64,000 nucleotides of DNA from Verticiella alkaliphila (GTDB lineage Bacteria; Pseudomonadota; Gammaproteobacteria; Burkholderiales; Burkholderiaceae_B). How positions within the stretch are numbered: the first letter of the stretch is position 1; every line of letters starts with the position of its first letter. The notes beneath the pieces are model-generated. The model was not told the origin of the DNA and searched no databases. It worked only from the letters and a program-made list of their open reading frames with translations. Made by a program: the position numbers and the translations under genes. This document shows, piece after piece, positions 28,780 through 42,970 of the stretch. The DNA is taken from assembly GCF_018904615.1 (NCBI RefSeq), contig NZ_JADCNH010000014.1:38142-102141 (forward strand), written 5' to 3'.

Positions 28780-30227
28780 GGCAGAGAGACCGTCGAAGGC
28801 GAGGAGTCGGAAGGCGGTGGGTCGGCGAATCCGCCCCCCAGGGCGAGGTGCAGATCGATGCGGTTGTCCAGGCGGGCCTGGCGCGCCGCGATGTGCGCGC
28901 TGCGACCATCGAGCGCGCGTTGCTGGCTCTCCAGCACGTTCAGGAAGGGATCGATGCCCTGCAGATAGCGGTTGAACGACACCCGCACGGCCTCCTCGGC
29001 CGCCGCCGCGGACAGGTCCAGCGCGGCTTCGCGTCGATCGAGGTAGTCGTCGACCGCCAGCGCGGTCTCGACTTCGGCCAGCGCCGTCAAGGCGGTCTCT
29101 GCATAGCTGTGCAGCGCTTCGTCGCGCTGCGCGCCGGTCACATCCACCTGGGCGCGCAATCGGCCGCCCTGGAAGATCGGCTGCAGCAGGCTGCCGGCGA
29201 TGGACCAGACCACGTTGCCGCTTTGAAAGAGATCGGCCAGACTGCCCGCCGCCGCACCGCCCGAAGCGGACAGCGTGAGCGAGGGCAGGAAGCTGCGCTG
29301 AGCCGCGCCCAGGCGGTAGCCGGCGGCCTGCAGCATCCAGTCCGCGGCGAGCACGTCCGGGCGCCGCGCGAGGAGCTCGGCGGGCACGCCCGTGGCCGGC
29401 AACGCAGGCACGGGAGGCAAGGTGTCGGCGGTCGCCAGCGTGGCAGACGGATAGTCCCCCATCAGAATCTCGAGCTGGCGCAACGCGCGGGCCAGCACCT
29501 CGCGGCGCTGCTCCAGGCCGGCGCGCGCCGACTCCAGGTTGGCATTGGCGAGCATCCCGTCCGAGGGCGCGGCGATGCCCGCCTGCACGCGGTTGTCGAT
29601 CTGCCGCGCCATCTCGGTCAGCGCCTCCACGGTGCGCGTGGACAGATCGACCTGCGCACGCGATTCGACGATGGTGAGGTACAGCCGGGCCGTTTCCGCG
29701 GCGATGGCCTGCCGCACGCCGCGCAGTTGCGCCTGGGCGGCCAGGGCGTCGGCGCGGGCGGCCGTCGTCATCGCGCCCAGCCGGCCCCAGAGATCAAGCT
29801 CCCAGCTCACATCCAGCGACAAGGCATGGTTGTTGATCGTGGTGTGCCCACCCTCCTCCACACCGGGAAACGCCGGCAGGCTTTGCCGCTGACGGCTGCT
29901 GTTCAGGCCCACGCCAGCTTGGGGCAGGCGGTCGGCCCCCGCCACCCGGGCCTGCGCCTCGGCGATGCGCGCACGGGCGATGGCCTGGCCGATGCCGGGG
30001 TTGCGATCCAGGGCGTCCTGCACGAACGCATCGAGCTGACTGTCGCCGAAGGCCTCCCACCAGCGCTCGCTGGCGGGACTGGCTGCGACCGGTGCCGCGG
30101 CGAACTGCGCGGGCAGCGGTACGGCAGGGGGTGGGTGCTCGGGCGGCGTCACGGCACATGCCGTCAGCAGCAGAGTCACACAGGCGAGGCCCAGGCGTCG
30201 GGCCATCGTCACGTTCAGCGCCGGCAT
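28776..30227 (-). CDS. NodT-family outer-membrane efflux lipoprotein
   Basis: The 483-residue protein is a TolC/OprM-type channel that links the RND pump to the outside. A lipoprotein signal ends at the lipobox LLTAC (Cys24). Two OEP repeats follow (about 60-250 and 280-470) with the family motifs SWELDLWGRL, LARRPDVLAADW and LQPIFQGGRL. AAGGAG six bases before the ATG supports the start. It overlaps the TetR gene upstream by 13 nt and the adaptor downstream by 4 nt, indicating one operon. Confidence 0.93.
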   Translation of the reverse strand: MPALNVTMARRLGLACVTLLLTACAVTPPEHPPPAVPLPAQFAAAPVAASPASERWWEAFGDSQLDAFVQDALDRNPGIGQAIARARIAEAQARVAGADRLPQAGVGLNSSRQRQSLPAFPGVEEGGHTTINNHALSLDVSWELDLWGRLGAMTTAARADALAAQAQLRGVRQAIAAETARLYLTIVESRAQVDLSTRTVEALTEMARQIDNRVQAGIAAPSDGMLANANLESARAGLEQRREVLARALRQLEILMGDYPSATLATADTLPPVPALPATGVPAELLARRPDVLAADWMLQAAGYRLGAAQRSFLPSLTLSASGGAAAGSLADLFQSGNVVWSIAGSLLQPIFQGGRLRAQVDVTGAQRDEALHSYAETALTALAEVETALAVDDYLDRREAALDLSAAAAEEAVRVSFNRYLQGIDPFLNVLESQQRALDGRSAHIAARQARLDNRIDLHLALGGGFADPPPSDSSPSTVSLP

Positions 30228-30880
30228 CCGCGCTCCTTGTCCAACAGGATCAGCAAGAGCTCGCGATGACTGGCCCGGATGGCTGCAATGCGTTCCCGGG
30301 CGGCCTCCCCCCCCAGCAGAAGCTGCCCCACGAAGGCCATCAAGGCCGGCGCCAGGGCGAGGCCAAAGTTCTCGGTCAGCACATTGCGCGGCAACAGCCC
30401 CTGGCTCACCGCCTGATCGACGGCCTGATCACGGGCCGCTTCGTGCGGCGCGAACACCGTGGCATGCCAGCGCCGCATGAAATCCGGCGCGCGGCCACTC
30501 TCGGCCACCAACAGGCGGAAGATCCCCAGCGAGCGGGCGTTGTTGACACTGGCATAACAGGCGTCGAGAAAGGCATCGACCGTGTCTTCCAGCGAGCGCG
30601 CCGGGTCGGCCGCGAGTATGCCGTCCAGCGGCGGGCCGAGCAGGTGATCCGTGAGCAGCGCTTCGAAGATGTCGTCCTTGCTGGCGAAGTGCGCATAGAG
30701 GCCAGCCTTGGACAGGCCCACGCCGCGGGCAATGCGGTCCATCGAGGTGCCCGCGAAGCCGAGCGTGCTGAACGCCTCGAGCGCCACGTCGTGGATCTGG
30801 TGACGGCGCACATCGGGCGACAGCCGGATGCGCTTGCGCCGCGACGGCGGCGTATCAGGCGAGGGAGGAGAATCGGTCAC
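30215..30880 (-). CDS. TetR-family repressor of the RND operon
   Basis: The 221-residue protein has an N-terminal TetR helix-turn-helix (about 25-72; ALEAFSTLGFAGTSMDRIARGVGLSK with AGLYAHFASKDDI following) and a C-terminal domain resembling the AcrR/TetR_C branch. It is the first gene of the efflux operon and is expected to repress its own promoter. Inverted repeats immediately upstream (30920-30951) are the likely operator. The inducer is unknown. Confidence 0.92.
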   Translation of the reverse strand: MTDSPPSPDTPPSRRKRIRLSPDVRRHQIHDVALEAFSTLGFAGTSMDRIARGVGLSKAGLYAHFASKDDIFEALLTDHLLGPPLDGILAADPARSLEDTVDAFLDACYASVNNARSLGIFRLLVAESGRAPDFMRRWHATVFAPHEAARDQAVDQAVSQGLLPRNVLTENFGLALAPALMAFVGQLLLGGEAARERIAAIRASHRELLLILLDKERGCRR

Positions 30881-30919
30881 GGCCGGTTCGCAAGGGTGAA
30901 CAGGCCGGTCAGTGTAAAG

Positions 30920-30951
30920 AACGAACGGCGTTTAACGACCAATCGTTCGTT
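30920..30951. promoter_or_regulatory. Candidate operator of the RND-operon TetR
   Basis: AACGAAC (30920-30926) and GTTCGTT (30945-30951) are perfect inverted repeats, and inside them AACGA and TCGTT pair around CCAA (30934-30947). The site lies 39-71 bp before the TetR start, where a self-repressing regulator would bind. It is also the upstream region of the divergent CoA-transferase gene, so both could be affected. Confidence 0.55.
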
Positions 30952-31043
30952 AACAAAAGTCGGTAGTTGGTGACAGGATGCAAGCACCCGGCGTGCCAAG
31001 GGCTGCGCTACAGTGTCCGCACCCCTTGGCGCGAGAGGCCGAC

Positions 31044-32420
31044 ATGGCAATTCCGTTCGACATCGTGAAAGACCTCTGGCATGGCGAAGGGCTGCCCGAT
31101 GCGGCACTCGATCGCCTGACCCTCACGGGCAGCGATCCGGTGTTCCCGGCCTCTTTTGCCGTGGGCGCCGCGGCCCAGACCACCCTGGCAGCCGCCGGGC
31201 TGGCGGCCTGCGAAGTCGGGCATGCGCGCGGGGCACCGCGCCAGGCGGTGGCGGTGGACATGGCGCACGCCGCCGCCGAGAGCACCGGGCACTTTCGGCT
31301 GGATGGCGTCATGCCGAACATCTGGGATCCCATCACCGGGCTCTACCCGTGCGCGGACGGATTCGTGCGCCTCCATGCCAATTTCGCGCATCACCGGGAC
31401 GGTGCGCTGCGCCTGCTTGGCTTGGCGCCGGGCGCGTCGCGACAGGACACGCAGGATGCGCTGCGCGACTGGGCCGCGCGAGACTTCGAGGCCGCGGCCG
31501 CCGCCGAAGGCCTGGTGGTGACGGCGCTGCGCAGCTTTGCCCAATGGGACGCCACGCCCCAGGGCCATGCCGTGGCCGGCCTGCCCCTCGTCCGTCTGAG
31601 CCGACTGGACGACGCCCCGGGCCTCGCCCTGCCCGCGCTGGCGCCGCAGGCGCGGCCACTCGACGGCATCCGCGTGCTGGATCTCACGCGCATCCTCGCC
31701 GGCCCCGTCGGTGGGCGCACGCTGGCCGCCCTCGGTGCGGACGTGATGCTGGTGAACTCGCCCCGCCTGCCCAACATCGGCGCCATCGCGGATACCAGCC
31801 GCGGCAAGCGTTCGGTCCACATCGACCTGCGCACCCCACAAGGCCAGGCCACGATGGACAGCCTCGTCGGTGGCGCCCACGTCTTCGTCCAGGGCTACCG
31901 GCCCGGCGGCCTGAACGACCTGGGCTTCGGACCGCACGCCGTGGCGGCCCGCCGCCCGGGCATCGTGTACGTGTCGCTCACGGCCTATGGCACCCAGGGG
32001 CCGTGGGCCACGCGGCGCGGCTTCGATTCGCTGGTGCAGACCGCCATGGGGTTCAACCACGCGGAGGGCGAGGCGGCGGGCGACGGCAAGCCCCGCCCGC
32101 TGCCGATGCAGATCCTGGATCAGGCGACCGGCTACCTGATGGCCTTCGGTGCCGCCGCCGCCCTCTTGCGCCAGCAACAGGAAGGCGGGAGCTGGCACGT
32201 CGAGGTCTCGCTGGCAGGCACGGGGCACTGGCTGCGCGGACTGGGCCGTGTTCCCGGCGGCCAGGACGCCGCGCCACCCGATCTGCTGCCCTGGCTGGGT
32301 ACCTCGTTCTCCGGCTTTGGCGCGCTCACCGCCGTGCGCCCCGCGATTCAACTCGGTCGCACACCCGCGGGGTTCGTACGCCCCTCGATGCGGCCCGGAA
32401 CGCATGCGCCGCGATGGTGA
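31044..32420 (+). CDS. Class III (CaiB/BaiF) CoA-transferase
   Basis: The 458-residue protein belongs to the family III CoA-transferases, which move CoA between carboxylic acids. The classic N-terminal signature LDGIRVLDLTRILAGP appears only at about residue 206, followed by LGADV, YGTQGPWA, FDSLVQTAMGF and the catalytic-Asp segment ILDQATGYLMAFG. The first 200 residues (FRLDGVMPNIWDP, LYPCADGFVRLHANF) resemble the C-terminal half of ordinary family members, so the halves look rearranged. The ATG at 31044 follows GAGAGG. The substrate is unknown. Confidence 0.85.
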   Translation: MAIPFDIVKDLWHGEGLPDAALDRLTLTGSDPVFPASFAVGAAAQTTLAAAGLAACEVGHARGAPRQAVAVDMAHAAAESTGHFRLDGVMPNIWDPITGLYPCADGFVRLHANFAHHRDGALRLLGLAPGASRQDTQDALRDWAARDFEAAAAAEGLVVTALRSFAQWDATPQGHAVAGLPLVRLSRLDDAPGLALPALAPQARPLDGIRVLDLTRILAGPVGGRTLAALGADVMLVNSPRLPNIGAIADTSRGKRSVHIDLRTPQGQATMDSLVGGAHVFVQGYRPGGLNDLGFGPHAVAARRPGIVYVSLTAYGTQGPWATRRGFDSLVQTAMGFNHAEGEAAGDGKPRPLPMQILDQATGYLMAFGAAAALLRQQQEGGSWHVEVSLAGTGHWLRGLGRVPGGQDAAPPDLLPWLGTSFSGFGALTAVRPAIQLGRTPAGFVRPSMRPGTHAPRW

Positions 32421-32577
32421 TGGCATGTGCCCATGTCAAGGCAAACGACGCACGCTGGTGACATCGTGATGCTCGTTGGCGGCGCGGGCGCGCGCCTGTC
32501 GGCCTTACACTGACGGGTACTGTCGTGCCCCAGGCCCGCGGCTTGCTACGGCCGCGCGGCCTACGAGAAAATCATCG

Positions 32578-33349
32578 ATGTCTCCCGCCTCTTCCCTACC
32601 TCGCTCCTTCGCTGCTTTCGCGCCTCGCCTGCGCCTTCTTGCCGCCGCTGCGGCGCTCGCCCTGCTCGCCGCCTGCGGCACCACGAGCAAGACGGGCGGT
32701 AGTTCGGGGCACGACGGACCGGGCTATCACACCGTCCAGGCCAACGAGACCCTCTCCAGCATTGCCCGTCGTTACGGGCAGCGCCCCGAAGACCTCGTGC
32801 GCTGGAACAAGCTGACCAACCCGGATCGCCTGTACGTGTCCCAGGTGCTGCAGGTGGCGGCGAATCCGCGCAGCGCGGCGCCCACGGCAACCCCGGCATC
32901 GGCCAGCACCGACGCGCCGCTGCCGCCGACGGGCAGCTCGGCGCACAGACGCGCGAGCGGCGCGACGCGCCACGGTGGGAGTGCCTGCCAATGCGCCCAG
33001 CCTGGTCTGGCCCGCCGAGGGGCCGTCCGTGCGCACGGGCAATCGTGCCGGCGTCACGATCACTGGCAGTGCCGGTGCCCCCGTGCGCGCCGCTGCCGCG
33101 GGCAATGTCGCCTACGTGGGCTCGGGCCTGCGCGGGTACGGCAACATGGTCATCATCCGCCACTCGTCAAACTTCATGACCGTGTACGCCCACAACCGCC
33201 GCCTCACGGCGCGCGAAGGCGCCAACGTGCGCCAGGGCGAGCAGATCGCCGAAATGGGCGACTCGGACAGCGACCGCGTGGGCGTGTACTTCGAAGTGCG
33301 CCACAACGGCGAGCCGATCGACCCGCTGCGCATGCTGCCCAAGCGCTGA
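32578..33349 (+). pseudogene. NlpD-like LysM/LytM lipoprotein, one frame break
   Basis: The 5' part from ATG 32578 gives a lipoprotein signal (lipobox LLAAC) and a LysM peptidoglycan-binding domain (YHTVQANETLSSIARRYGQ). Around 32950-32972, in a GCGCG-rich stretch, the frame shifts (net +1). It then continues with VWPAEG and a LytM/M23 domain ending VGVYFEVRHNGEPIDPLRML. The usual zinc HxH is replaced by VGVYF, so the LytM domain is degenerate, as in NlpD/EnvC-type amidase activators. A role in cell separation is inferred. It is not beside rpoS or surE, the usual nlpD context. Confidence 0.75.
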
Positions 33350-33372
33350 GCGCCGGCTCGCGTAACCAGACA

Positions 33373-33412
33373 GGCAAAGGGCGTGGATCCTTCCGGATCC
33401 ACGCCCTTTGCC
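33373..33412. terminator. Perfect 18-bp hairpin between converging genes
   Basis: Bases 33373-33390 pair without mismatch with 33395-33412 around a TTCC loop (core GGGCGTGGATCC with GGATCCACGCCC). It lies between the LysM/LytM lipoprotein gene and the uvrA-like gene, so it probably ends transcripts from both sides. It has no clear T-run. Confidence 0.65.
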
Positions 33413-33471
33413 CGTGCCATACGCATTATGGGCAGCCCGGCGCGCTAGAGTCAGGGCGACTTCGTTTGCGA

Positions 33472-39231
<5,760 letters not shown>

Positions 39232-39516
39232 GGGCAGGCGGGACGTGTCGTGAAAGGCGGGCGCGCGGCGCACGGGGCGCTTGTGGCAAGTGGCCACACC
39301 CCTTGCAAGTGGCGCGCCAGGCCCGAGCCGGCATCCTACACCCGATTGGCGATGCTGTGTTTTTTTACAGGAGTTTTCTCATATCGCTGCGCGATGGGAC
39401 ATCCGAGCTATAGCCAGAGAGGCTCGCCCCACGCACAATGCCACCACGATACTGCGCCGCACGGATCAGCCAGCGACGCCTCGATGCATCATCCCCGACC
39501 TTCTGGAACCTGACCC

Positions 39517-39876
39517 ATGCCCCCGATCGAGACTCAACAAGTCCTCACGCTGCAGACGCTGTTGCAAGATCCTGCCCTGCGCGCTGAGCTCGCACAGCAA
39601 ACGACGCTCGAATCCCTGGTCGACTGCCTGTGCCACGCAGCCGAGGCCCATGGCACACCGCTGGGTCGCTCTGACGTGCTGAACGCACTCACGGCCGCTG
39701 GCGCGCCTGCCTCGATCAATGCCGCCGGCCAGGGGCCGCTGGATGACGACGCCCTTTCGGCGGTGGCGGGTGGCACCATGCCCGCCCACGCGGGAAGTGG
39801 GCTTTTCGACATCCTGTCGTCGGTCGCAAGCAAGGCCGTTCCGTACCTGCGCGGATCGCTCAACAACGTGCCGTGA
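39517..39876 (+). CDS. Nif11-type leader peptide, putative RiPP/bacteriocin precursor
   Basis: A 119-residue protein with a leader resembling the Nif11-like family: LLQDPALRAELAQQ, a following helix, then PLDDDALSAVAGG with the double glycine at 85-86. Such GG sites are cleaved by C39-peptidase exporters. The remaining 33 residues have no cysteine, so no lanthionine bridges are possible; they contain an amphipathic stretch GLFDILSSVASKAVPYL. GGAA 8 nt before ATG 39517 supports translation. No modifying enzyme, peptidase or dedicated exporter is adjacent. The 3' end overlaps the convergent MFS gene by 17 nt. The leader class is fairly clear; the product and role are inference. Confidence 0.72.
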   Translation: MPPIETQQVLTLQTLLQDPALRAELAQQTTLESLVDCLCHAAEAHGTPLGRSDVLNALTAAGAPASINAAGQGPLDDDALSAVAGGTMPAHAGSGLFDILSSVASKAVPYLRGSLNNVP

Positions 39877-41383
39877 CGGAGCCCCTTTCCCAGCGTCTGA
39901 AGCGCGCGAACGGCGCCGCGAGCAAGGTCACGCCGGCCACCAGCAGCACCGCGGCAGCCGCGATCAGGACCGCCATGAAGGCCTGATCGAAGGCCAGCCG
40001 ACCGGCCTCGACCATCGCGTGTGCCGCGGCCTGGGGCATGTATTCGGCGGCCATCAGCGCCTCATCCAGGCTGTCGCGCACAGACGCCGGCACGCCCAGC
40101 TCAGCCGGCACGACGAATGCCCGGCTGTACACGGCGGCGAGCAGGCTCCCCATCAGCGTGACGCCCATGGCACCACCCAGCTCGATCGACACCTCTTCCA
40201 GCGACGCCGCCATGCCAGCCCGCTCCGGCGGGGCGCTGTCCATGATCGTGCTGGAGGCCGCCGCGAACGCCGCGCCCACGCCCAGCCCCGCGGCGACGAG
40301 GGCGGCAAGCGAGCCCGTGCCCGGCGTGGTGTGCAGCACGGCATACACGCTGACCCCCAGGCCCGCCAACAGCAACGACCCGGTCAGCAGACGGCGGCTG
40401 CCCACCACGGGCAGCAGGCGGCCGGCCACCGGCCCGGCCACGAACGCGGCCAGCGGCAGGGGCAACAGGTACAGCCCAGCCGCCAGCGGTGACATGCCGA
40501 GCACGAGCTGCAGACGCTGCGTGAGCGCGAGCTCCACGCCCATGAGCGCGATGGCGGCGACGAGCGCGGCCACCACCGCCGCGCCGAACCCGGGCAGCCG
40601 GAAGATCGCGAGATCGATCATCGGATCGTCGCTGCGACGCTGACGCCGCGCGAAGACCACCAGGGCAAGCGCGCCGACCGCGAAGGCGAGTGCGGCAACG
40701 CCGAGCGCGGGCTCACGCTTGCCCAACTCCTTCACGGCGTAAGCCAGCCCCATGAGACCGGCCATGGCCTGCAATGAGCCGACGAGATCCCACCGCCGCG
40801 CCGGATTGCCGGGCCTGGCAGGCACCAGCCACAGCGTGGCGACGATCGCCAGCAGGACGATCGGCACGTTGATGAGGAACACCGAGCCCCACCAGAAATG
40901 TTCCAGCAATACGCCACCCACCACCGGCCCGAGCGCAGCCCCACCGGATGCCACCGAGGCCCAGATGCCAATGGCCAGGGCGCGTTCGCGCGTATCGGAA
41001 AAGCTCAACCGGATCAGCGACAGCGTGGCTGGCATCATCATGGCCGCCCCCACGGCGAGCGCGGCCCGCGCGCCGATCAACACCGCGGGCTTGGGCGCGA
41101 AGGCAGCGCCGAGCGAAGCCAGGCCGAAGACGACCAGCCCGGCCAGGAAGAGGCGCCGATGACCGAGGCGATCCCCCAGTGGCCCCATGCCCAGCAGCAA
41201 CCCCGAGATCACGAGGCCATAGGCGTTGATGATCCAGAGCTTTTCCGATGCGGTGGCGTGCAGGTCGTGCGTGAGCCGTGGCAAGGCGGTGTACAACACC
41301 GTCATGTCGATGACGATGAGCAACAGGGCGCTGGAGACCGTGGCCAGCACCCACCAGCGGCGCGGATCGGGAAGCATGGTCAT
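39860..41383 (-). CDS. DHA2-family (QacA/SmvA-like) MFS drug exporter
   Basis: A 507-residue, 14-helix proton-driven exporter of the DHA2 family, which removes cationic biocides and dyes. Family features are LIVIDMTVLYTALP in helix 1 (Asp for cation binding), GDRLGHRRLFLAG in loop 2-3, and GWASVASGGAALGPVVGG-like motif C in helix 5. A TetR gene diverges from it, the same layout as smvA-smvR. It ends by overlapping the Nif11-type gene. It may export biocides; a link to the peptide is unproven. Confidence 0.92.
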   Translation of the reverse strand: MTMLPDPRRWWVLATVSSALLLIVIDMTVLYTALPRLTHDLHATASEKLWIINAYGLVISGLLLGMGPLGDRLGHRRLFLAGLVVFGLASLGAAFAPKPAVLIGARAALAVGAAMMMPATLSLIRLSFSDTRERALAIGIWASVASGGAALGPVVGGVLLEHFWWGSVFLINVPIVLLAIVATLWLVPARPGNPARRWDLVGSLQAMAGLMGLAYAVKELGKREPALGVAALAFAVGALALVVFARRQRRSDDPMIDLAIFRLPGFGAAVVAALVAAIALMGVELALTQRLQLVLGMSPLAAGLYLLPLPLAAFVAGPVAGRLLPVVGSRRLLTGSLLLAGLGVSVYAVLHTTPGTGSLAALVAAGLGVGAAFAAASSTIMDSAPPERAGMAASLEEVSIELGGAMGVTLMGSLLAAVYSRAFVVPAELGVPASVRDSLDEALMAAEYMPQAAAHAMVEAGRLAFDQAFMAVLIAAAAVLLVAGVTLLAAPFARFRRWERGSVTARC

Positions 41384-41421
41384 GATGTGTGTCGGCGCCG
41401 CTTGGCGCGCATCGAATTTTG

Positions 41422-41435
41422 AATACGATCGTATT
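41422..41435. promoter_or_regulatory. TetR operator in the exporter-regulator gap
   Basis: AATACGATCGTATT is a perfect 14-bp palindrome in the 71-bp gap between the divergent MFS exporter and TetR genes. It is followed by AAAGGAG, the TetR ribosome site. A perfect palindrome at this position is the usual form of an autoregulated TetR operator controlling both genes. Confidence 0.7.
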
Positions 41436-41454
41436 TTAAAGGAGATCAGCCCGC

Positions 41455-42006
41455 ATGGGAAGAAGTCCGGTCATCGACCGCAACCACGTGCTGGACGTAT
41501 GCGAGACCCTGGTACGCACGCGCGGCATCACCGCGCTCACCATCGGGGAGGTCGCCAAGGAAGCAGGCATTTCGAAGGGGGGCGTGCAGTCCGCTTTCGG
41601 CACCAAGGATCAACTGGTGCAGGCCATGTTCGACCGCTGGAACGCCGAATTCGAGGCTGAGGTGGCGGCGCTGGCCGGCCCGCAGGCGAGCCGCGCGGCC
41701 CTGCTGCGTGCCCATATCCAGGCCACGCACCACACGGATTCATCGGAAGGGGATCGCGCCGCCGCCATGCTGACGGCGCTGCTGCAGGTGTCGTGGCAGC
41801 GCCAGGCGATGCAGCGCTGGTACCGCGAGCGGCTGGATCTGGCCGACCCGGCCACCGAGGAAGGCCGGCGCGCACGCCTGGCCTTTCTGGCGACCGAAGG
41901 CACGTTTCTGCTGCGTAGTTTCGGCTTCGTGGAGATGACCGATGCCGAATGGGACAGCGTCTTCACCGACATCGTGGCGCAGTTGCCACCCGGCCACCGC
42001 GGATAG
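41455..42006 (+). CDS. TetR-family regulator of the MFS exporter (SmvR-like)
   Basis: The 183-residue regulator has an N-terminal TetR helix-turn-helix (about 10-55; GITALTIGEVAKEAGISKGGVQ, split by the usual turn, then FGTKDQLVQAM) and an effector domain of the TetR_C type. AAAGGAG upstream supports the ATG at 41455. It is divergent from the exporter gene and probably represses it through the palindrome at 41422-41435, releasing when a toxic cation binds. Confidence 0.9.
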   Translation: MGRSPVIDRNHVLDVCETLVRTRGITALTIGEVAKEAGISKGGVQSAFGTKDQLVQAMFDRWNAEFEAEVAALAGPQASRAALLRAHIQATHHTDSSEGDRAAAMLTALLQVSWQRQAMQRWYRERLDLADPATEEGRRARLAFLATEGTFLLRSFGFVEMTDAEWDSVFTDIVAQLPPGHRG

Positions 42007-42035
42007 CCCGCGCAGCGCAGTGCGCCACCGACTCG

Positions 42036-42056
42036 GCACACCGCACCGTGGTGTGC
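42036..42056. terminator. Hairpin between converging TetR and LysR genes
   Basis: GCACACC (42036-42042) pairs with GGTGTGC (42050-42056) around a 7-nt loop, between the two stop codons. It has no T-run, so the call is tentative. Confidence 0.4.
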
Positions 42057-42057
42057 G

Positions 42058-42966
42058 TCACTCGCTGGCGACCTCACGCAGCACTTCGCGCATCGTATCG
42101 AGCAACGGCTCGGTCTGTCGCTCACGACGCCAGATCAGCCCGACCTGGCTTTTCCGCTGGATCGGCAGATCGAGAATGCTCAGGCTGCCGATCGCCGCGA
42201 AATGCAACGCAGGCCGGCGCGAGATGACGGCCAGCATCTGTCCACGTTGCAACAGGGACACCACGAGCACGGTGGAGGCTGTCTCGACCCTCATTTGCGG
42301 GTGCGGCTGGCCGGCCAGGGCCAGCTCCTGATCCAGTTCTGCGCGCAGCGGGCTGTGCGCGGGTGGACCTACCCACGGATACGCCAGCGCCTGCGCCCAG
42401 GTGACCCTCGGCCTGCCCGCCAAGGGATGGTCCGGGCCCGCCACGAGCGCGATGTTCTCCTCGTACAGCACTTCCTGAGCGACGTGCTCTCCGCCGGCGC
42501 GGTCCAGTCGCGACAGGACGAAATCCAGCTGGCCGCTTTCGAGTGCCGGAAGCAGCGTGTCCAGCGAGCCGTCGACGACCTGGATGCGAACGCGCGGCCG
42601 GCGTTGCTGGAAGCGATGGATCGCTTCGGGCAGGAGGTCAGTCAGGGCCACGGGGGTGGCGCCAATCGCCAGCATGCCCGTGCCGCCGGAGGCCATGTCC
42701 GCGAGCAGAGTTCCTGTTCGTGCCATCTCGTTCAGCACCAGACGCGCGCGGGCAATGAATGCTGCCCCGTACTCGGTCGGCGTCACGCCACGGGGTTGGC
42801 GGTGAAACAGCGGCACGCCCGTGTCGGCTTCGAGCTGGCGCAACCATTTGGATAGCGCCGGCTGAGAGATGCCCATGGCGCTTGCCGCCCGTGTCAGATT
42901 ACCCGCGTCCGCAATTCTCACCAGCGTATCGAAGTGACGCAGGCTGAGCCGTCGCGTCCAGTCCAT
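42058..42966 (-). CDS. LysR-family regulator (GbpR/PcaQ-like), divergent from sulfatase
   Basis: The 302-residue protein has the LysR winged helix at residues 9-66 (HFDTLVRIADAGNLTRAAS, SQPALSKWLRQLE) and a substrate-binding domain from about 95. The HFDTLVRI start and QVVDGSLDTLLPALESGQLDF segment resemble the GbpR/PcaQ branch. It diverges from the sulfatase and Bug receptor genes and is the likely regulator of both. Two inverted repeats lie in the gap (42971-43007). Confidence 0.9.
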   Translation of the reverse strand: MDWTRRLSLRHFDTLVRIADAGNLTRAASAMGISQPALSKWLRQLEADTGVPLFHRQPRGVTPTEYGAAFIARARLVLNEMARTGTLLADMASGGTGMLAIGATPVALTDLLPEAIHRFQQRRPRVRIQVVDGSLDTLLPALESGQLDFVLSRLDRAGGEHVAQEVLYEENIALVAGPDHPLAGRPRVTWAQALAYPWVGPPAHSPLRAELDQELALAGQPHPQMRVETASTVLVVSLLQRGQMLAVISRRPALHFAAIGSLSILDLPIQRKSQVGLIWRRERQTEPLLDTMREVLREVASE

Positions 42967-42970
42967 GGAA

